A DNA stretch of 64,000 nucleotides from Streptomyces sp. ISL-1 (lineage in GTDB: Bacteria; Actinomycetota; Actinomycetes; Streptomycetales; Streptomycetaceae): positions 1-64,000 of the forward strand of contig NZ_JAGGOI010000012.1 of assembly GCF_018614585.1 (NCBI RefSeq), written 5' to 3'. Both the position numbers and the translations under genes were made by a program. Below the pieces are notes generated by a model. It saw nothing but the letters and a program-made list of their open reading frames with translations, had not been told where the DNA came from and searched no databases. Of the stretch, positions 58,730 through 64,000 are shown in pieces; positions within the stretch are counted from its first letter, which is position 1; every line of letters starts with the position of its first letter.

Positions 58730-59542
58730 TCACTTCGCAGGCGCCGCCGTCGCGGCCAGTCCCTTGCCGTCCGCCGCGGTGAGGGTCAGGCCGCGGTGCT
58801 GCAGTTTGTACGTCACCTTGCCTTCGAGGACCTTGAGCAGGTGGTTCTCCAGCGTCATCGCCGTGCCCGTGCACACCTTCCGCGTGGTGGCGAGGCGGTC
58901 GAAGGTGATCGTGGAACCGGAGATCTTCGCCGTGCTGGTGAAGGTGTTGCAGCCTAGGTTGCCGCGTACGGAACCGTCCTTGCCGAGAATCAGAAACGCG
59001 TTCTTCTCAGTGCCGGCGGGCGGCGAGGAAGCGGTCCCGCCCGATAGGAGGGAGTTCACGGCCCACTTCGTGCCGACCAGCGGCGCCGGGCGCTCCGAGG
59101 TGAGGGCGATGGAGTCGCCCTTCTCGGTGGTCAGCGTGAGCTTCTCGTCGACAATCTTCGCCTTGAGCTTGCCGGAGAAGGCCGCCCGCAGCGCGTCCTC
59201 GAAACCCTGGATGTCCTTGGCGCAGGCCATCTCGGTCATCTCGCCGGGGCCCACCGTGATCGTGTCGCCGTCGACCTTGACGTCCGCGCCGAAGTGGTTG
59301 CAGCCGTAGTTGCCCTGGGCGCGGCCCTTGCTGGTGATCTCGACGTGCGCTCCGGCCGGGGCCGCGGACTTCTTGCCGTCGACGGTCACGCTGTCGACGG
59401 ACCAGTGGACGCCCGTGACGGGCAGATCGGTGGTGACCGATCCGTCGCCGCCGGCACCGGATCCGGAACCCGATTCCGTGCCGCAGGCGGCCAGGGCGAG
59501 GAGAGCCAGGGCGGTGACAGGAATGCTCAGCTGGTTACGCAT
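58730..59542 (-). CDS. META-domain lipoprotein (HslJ-like)
   Basis: This 270-residue protein has a lipoprotein signal peptide (MRNQLSIPVTALALLALAAC) followed by a Gly/Ser linker. It carries two META/HslJ-like domains, about 50-150 (GVHWSVDSVTVDGKKS, GNYGCNHFGADVKVDGDTI) and 165-260 (GTKWAVNSLLSGG, GNLGCNTFTSTAKISGSTI). The GxxGCNxF signature occurs once in each. It is anchored outside the membrane and of unknown function; HslJ is linked to stress resistance in E. coli. The ATG at 59542 gives the clean lipobox. The longer frame upstream adds a non-signal stretch. Confidence 0.85.
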   Translation of the reverse strand: MRNQLSIPVTALALLALAACGTESGSGSGAGGDGSVTTDLPVTGVHWSVDSVTVDGKKSAAPAGAHVEITSKGRAQGNYGCNHFGADVKVDGDTITVGPGEMTEMACAKDIQGFEDALRAAFSGKLKAKIVDEKLTLTTEKGDSIALTSERPAPLVGTKWAVNSLLSGGTASSPPAGTEKNAFLILGKDGSVRGNLGCNTFTSTAKISGSTITFDRLATTRKVCTGTAMTLENHLLKVLEGKVTYKLQHRGLTLTAADGKGLAATAAPAK

Positions 59543-59614
59543 ACCGATGGGACGGAGGTGGATGAGCTCTGGTTCCCCCGGCTCCCCAGGATTCACCCGG
59601 CCGGAACAGCGCCG

Positions 59615-60406
59615 TCAGCCCAGGATCGGGAGCAGCCCCGAAAGGTCGGCGCGCTCGCCGCTGGCGCTGACCTTCGCCGCGTCGAGGGCCTCGGCCCATC
59701 CCGTACGCCCGGTGGCGAGACGGATCCAGGTCAGCGGGTCGGTCTCGACGACATTGGGCGGGGTGCCACGGGTGTGCCGCGGCCCCTCGACGCACTGCAC
59801 GACGGCGAACGGCGGCACCCGCACCTCGACCGACCCACCGGGCGCCTTCACCGCGAGGGCGTCGGCGAGCAGCCGGGTGCAGGCCGCGAGCGCCTGCCGG
59901 TCGTACGGGATGTCGAGGCCGGTCGCCTCGCTCAGGTCATCGGTGTGCACGACGAGTTCGACGGTGCGGGTGACCAGATAGTCGCCGAGCCGCATCGCGC
60001 CTACGCGGGTGCCGACCAGCCGGTCGCCGGAGGCTGTGGGCGGCAACTCGGCGAGCCGGGCGGCGGTTCGCGCGTACAACTCCGACGGATGTGCACCGGC
60101 CGCGATCTCCTTGGTGTCGTCGGAGATGCGCCCGGCGTGCGCGGCCGTCGCGAACGGCCAGTCCAGCAGCTCGACTTCGAGCACGGCCGGCGCGGGCTGC
60201 TCGAGAGCCCGGCCGACCGCGCCGACCGCCATCGCGATGTGCCCGGCCAGATCGCGCACGGTCCAGTCACCGAGCCGGGTGGGCCGGGCGAACTGCTCGG
60301 GCGTGAGGCTGCCCACCGCCTGCCGTACGTTCTCGAACTGGGCGAGTACAGCGGTACGGATCTTGGCGGGGTCGTAGGCGCGGGTGCGCTTCTTGGACGG
60401 TGGCAT
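59615..60406 (-). CDS. Maleylpyruvate isomerase / mycothiol-dependent (DinB-like) family protein
   Basis: This 263-residue protein has the four-helix mycothiol-dependent MPI N-terminal domain (about 15-160): ENVRQAVGSLTPEQFARPTR, LGDWTVRDLAGHIAMAVGAV and TRTVELVVHTDDLSEATG, with the two His residues expected for metal binding. The C-terminal part (about 165-263) has a sterol-carrier-like look. Such proteins are mycothiol-S-transferases or isomerases in actinobacteria. The ATG at 60406 is the start. The substrate cannot be told. It lies between the META lipoprotein gene and purL, on the same strand. Confidence 0.82.
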   Translation of the reverse strand: MPPSKKRTRAYDPAKIRTAVLAQFENVRQAVGSLTPEQFARPTRLGDWTVRDLAGHIAMAVGAVGRALEQPAPAVLEVELLDWPFATAAHAGRISDDTKEIAAGAHPSELYARTAARLAELPPTASGDRLVGTRVGAMRLGDYLVTRTVELVVHTDDLSEATGLDIPYDRQALAACTRLLADALAVKAPGGSVEVRVPPFAVVQCVEGPRHTRGTPPNVVETDPLTWIRLATGRTGWAEALDAAKVSASGERADLSGLLPILG

Positions 60407-60592
60407 GGGAGCGACATTAAGGGTTGGGTACGACAGCGGGCCCGGGTAGGACAGCGGCCGCAGTCGGCCTACGGCTGTCAGGCGGGCAGCACCGTAATTG
60501 CGCAATCTCGCGCAGGGGGAACCGGCGGAGCCCCCACCCCGGGAGGGGCAGGGGCTCAGCAGGCATTGCGTGAGACGCCGGGTCGGCGGACG

Positions 60593-62838
<2,246 letters not shown>

Positions 62839-62842
<4 letters not shown>

Positions 62843-63519
62843 ACGGAGACCAGCTTCTTCAGGATCGAGGTGAAGAATCCGAGGCCGTCGGTACGGCCCG
62901 TACCGATCAGCGGCTCGACGGCGTGCTCGGGGTGCGGCATCAGGCCGACGACATTCCCCGCGGCATTGCTGATGCCGGCGATGTCGCGGAGCGAGCCGTT
63001 CGGATTGAAGTCGAGATAACGGAAGGCGACCCGGCCCTCGGCCTCGAGCTCGTCGAGCGTGCGCTCGTCGGCGACGTACCGCCCGTCCATGTTCTTGAGC
63101 GGGATCCGGATCTCCTGGCCGGCGGAGTAGTCCGCGGTCCAGGCCGTTTCGCTCGTCTCCACTCGCAGCTTCTGCTCACGGCAGATGAAGTGCAGATGGT
63201 TGTTCTGGAGCATGGCGCCCGGCAGCAGATGCGACTCGGTGAGGATCTGGAAGCCGTTGCAGATGCCGAGAACCGGCATACCGGCCTTCGCCTGGTCGAT
63301 GATCGTTTCCATCACCGGCGAGAACCGGGAGATGGCTCCGGCGCGCAGGTAGTCGCCGTAGGAGAAACCTCCGGCGAGAACCACGGCGTCGACCTGCTTG
63401 AGGTCCTTGTCGCGGTGCCAGAGCGAGACCGGCTCGGCGCCCGCGAGACGTACGGCGCGCAGGCTGTCCCGGTCGTCGAGCGTGCCGGGGAATGTGACGA
63501 CTCCGATACGAGAGGTCAC
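62839..63519 (-). CDS. purQ: Phosphoribosylformylglycinamidine synthase, PurQ glutaminase subunit
   Basis: This 226-residue class I glutamine amidotransferase delivers ammonia to PurL. The nucleophile Cys is in [16 protein letters not shown], the oxyanion region in [16 protein letters not shown], and the catalytic His-Pro-Glu in [13 protein letters not shown]. It overlaps purS at its start and purL at its end by four bases each, so the three subunits are translated together. It corresponds to SCO4078 (memory). Confidence 0.97.
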
Positions 63520-63761
63520 GACTCCACCTTCACGACGAAGTCCTCGATGACGGTGTTGGCGAGGAACGTTTCGGCCATCTCATGGATGCGGGCGAGGGCG
63601 GCGTCGTCGACCGGCCCCTCCACCTCCAGCTCGAAGCGCTTTCCCTGACGTACGTCCGCGATCCCGTCGAATCCGAGGCGCGGCAGTGCTCGCTGCACCG
63701 CTTGTCCCTGGGGGTCGAGGATCTCGGGCTTGAGCATGACGTCGACTACGACGCGTGCCAC
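63516..63761 (-). CDS. purS: Phosphoribosylformylglycinamidine synthase, PurS subunit
   Basis: This 81-residue small subunit forms the PurLQS complex and helps ammonia transfer. The ferredoxin-like fold is recognisable: [55 protein letters not shown] and [15 protein letters not shown]. The GTG at 63761 with GGGAG upstream is preferred over an ATG two codons earlier. It is the first gene of the operon, SCO4077 (memory). Confidence 0.94.
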   Translation of the reverse strand: MARVVVDVMLKPEILDPQGQAVQRALPRLGFDGIADVRQGKRFELEVEGPVDDAALARIHEMAETFLANTVIEDFVVKVES

Positions 63762-64000
63762 GGGCACTCCCGGTGGTGTGTTGCGAGGGCGGTTCCATCA
63801 GCGTACCCGCCCGAAAAATCTACGCGGGTAGATATCGGGAGAACTCGCAGCGAAAATCCGGGGAAAATATCCCCCGACCCATTGCCCTGGGACACGCGCA
63901 TGTAATTGGCTGGGCTTCACAATGCACTGCCCCTCGCTGTACAAAGGAATACAGAGGAAAGCAGCATTGCCCCTCAGCATCCGCAAAGTCGGTATCGCCG
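63762..64000. promoter_or_regulatory. purSQL promoter region and right edge
   Basis: These 239 AT-richer bases lie upstream of purS. They include AAAAATCTACGCGGGTAGATATC, whose CTAC...GTAG arms form a small dyad at 63819-63832, a possible operator or hairpin near the purS leader. At the very end GAGGAAAGCAGCATTG could start a rightward gene (TTG at 63967), but too little is visible to call it. Confidence 0.4.

Noticed and set aside
63798..63986. A 62-residue minus-strand frame upstream of purS
   Set aside because: AT-rich promoter DNA with no GC bias at third positions and no ribosome site.

Overview
The window is a chromosomal segment of a Streptomyces species. The evidence is very high GC with GC-rich third codon positions, GTG/TTG starts with GGAGG-type ribosome sites, and developmental genes (bldC, an atrA-type regulator, a sporulation-associated TPR regulator). 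The gene order also matches, from memory, the S. coelicolor segment around SCO4077-SCO4122, read in reverse. The SCO correspondences quoted below are recollection, not a search.

Layout. 1-9.1 kb: MarR regulator/MFS exporter pair with inverted-repeat operators, a PAS-SpoIIE-HATPase phosphatase, an NDH-2 type dehydrogenase divergent from the AtrA-type TetR regulator, and a giant sigma factor fused to a zinc finger, membrane helix and NPCBM sugar-binding domain. 9.1-21.1 kb: an asparagine-synthetase-like protein with an altered active site, the sporulation-associated TPR protein, L-2-hydroxyglutarate oxidase, TrmB, a PrsW protease, an aldo/keto reductase, a tandem repeat, an M23 peptidase behind a c-di-AMP (ydaO-type) riboswitch, and a membrane SpoIIE phosphatase. 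21.3-23.7 kb: initiator tRNA, a truncated sortase-anchored protein, and an ECF42-type sigma factor with its DGPF/YciI partner.

23.9-33.96 kb is an accessory island ending at the 3' end of a tRNA-Lys gene. It is packed with small genes of the kind seen in Streptomyces integrative elements (DUF5994, DUF1206, DUF397, small Cys-rich proteins, an XRE regulator, small membrane proteins). Several genes are visibly broken: a peptidoglycan-binding protein with multiple frameshifts, a collagen-like protein split by a stop codon, and a frameshifted GRDP-like protein. No integrase or transfer gene is present, so it looks like a decayed element. Its right end carries an intact-looking cassette: XRE regulator, two overlapping Cys-containing small genes, GRDP-like protein with a Cys-rich tail, and a SAM methyltransferase.

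34-46.8 kb: two large secreted FG-GAP/VCBS repeat paralogues with shared promoter-like motifs, start sites and terminators plus a relic of a third, a DEAD-box helicase with a repetitive RGG-like tail, a Pro-rich lipoprotein, two CrcB fluoride channels translationally coupled to a zincin-like metallopeptidase, and a metallophosphoesterase. 46.9-52.6 kb: tRNA-Glu/Asp/Phe, HrpA helicase, a second tRNA-Asp, DUF6274 and bldC; both tRNA-Asp loci are followed by related tRNA-derived relics. 53-64 kb: valine dehydrogenase, DUF3073, and de novo purine genes (purM, purF, overlapping purS-purQ-purL) with a META-domain lipoprotein and a maleylpyruvate-isomerase-fold protein between them.
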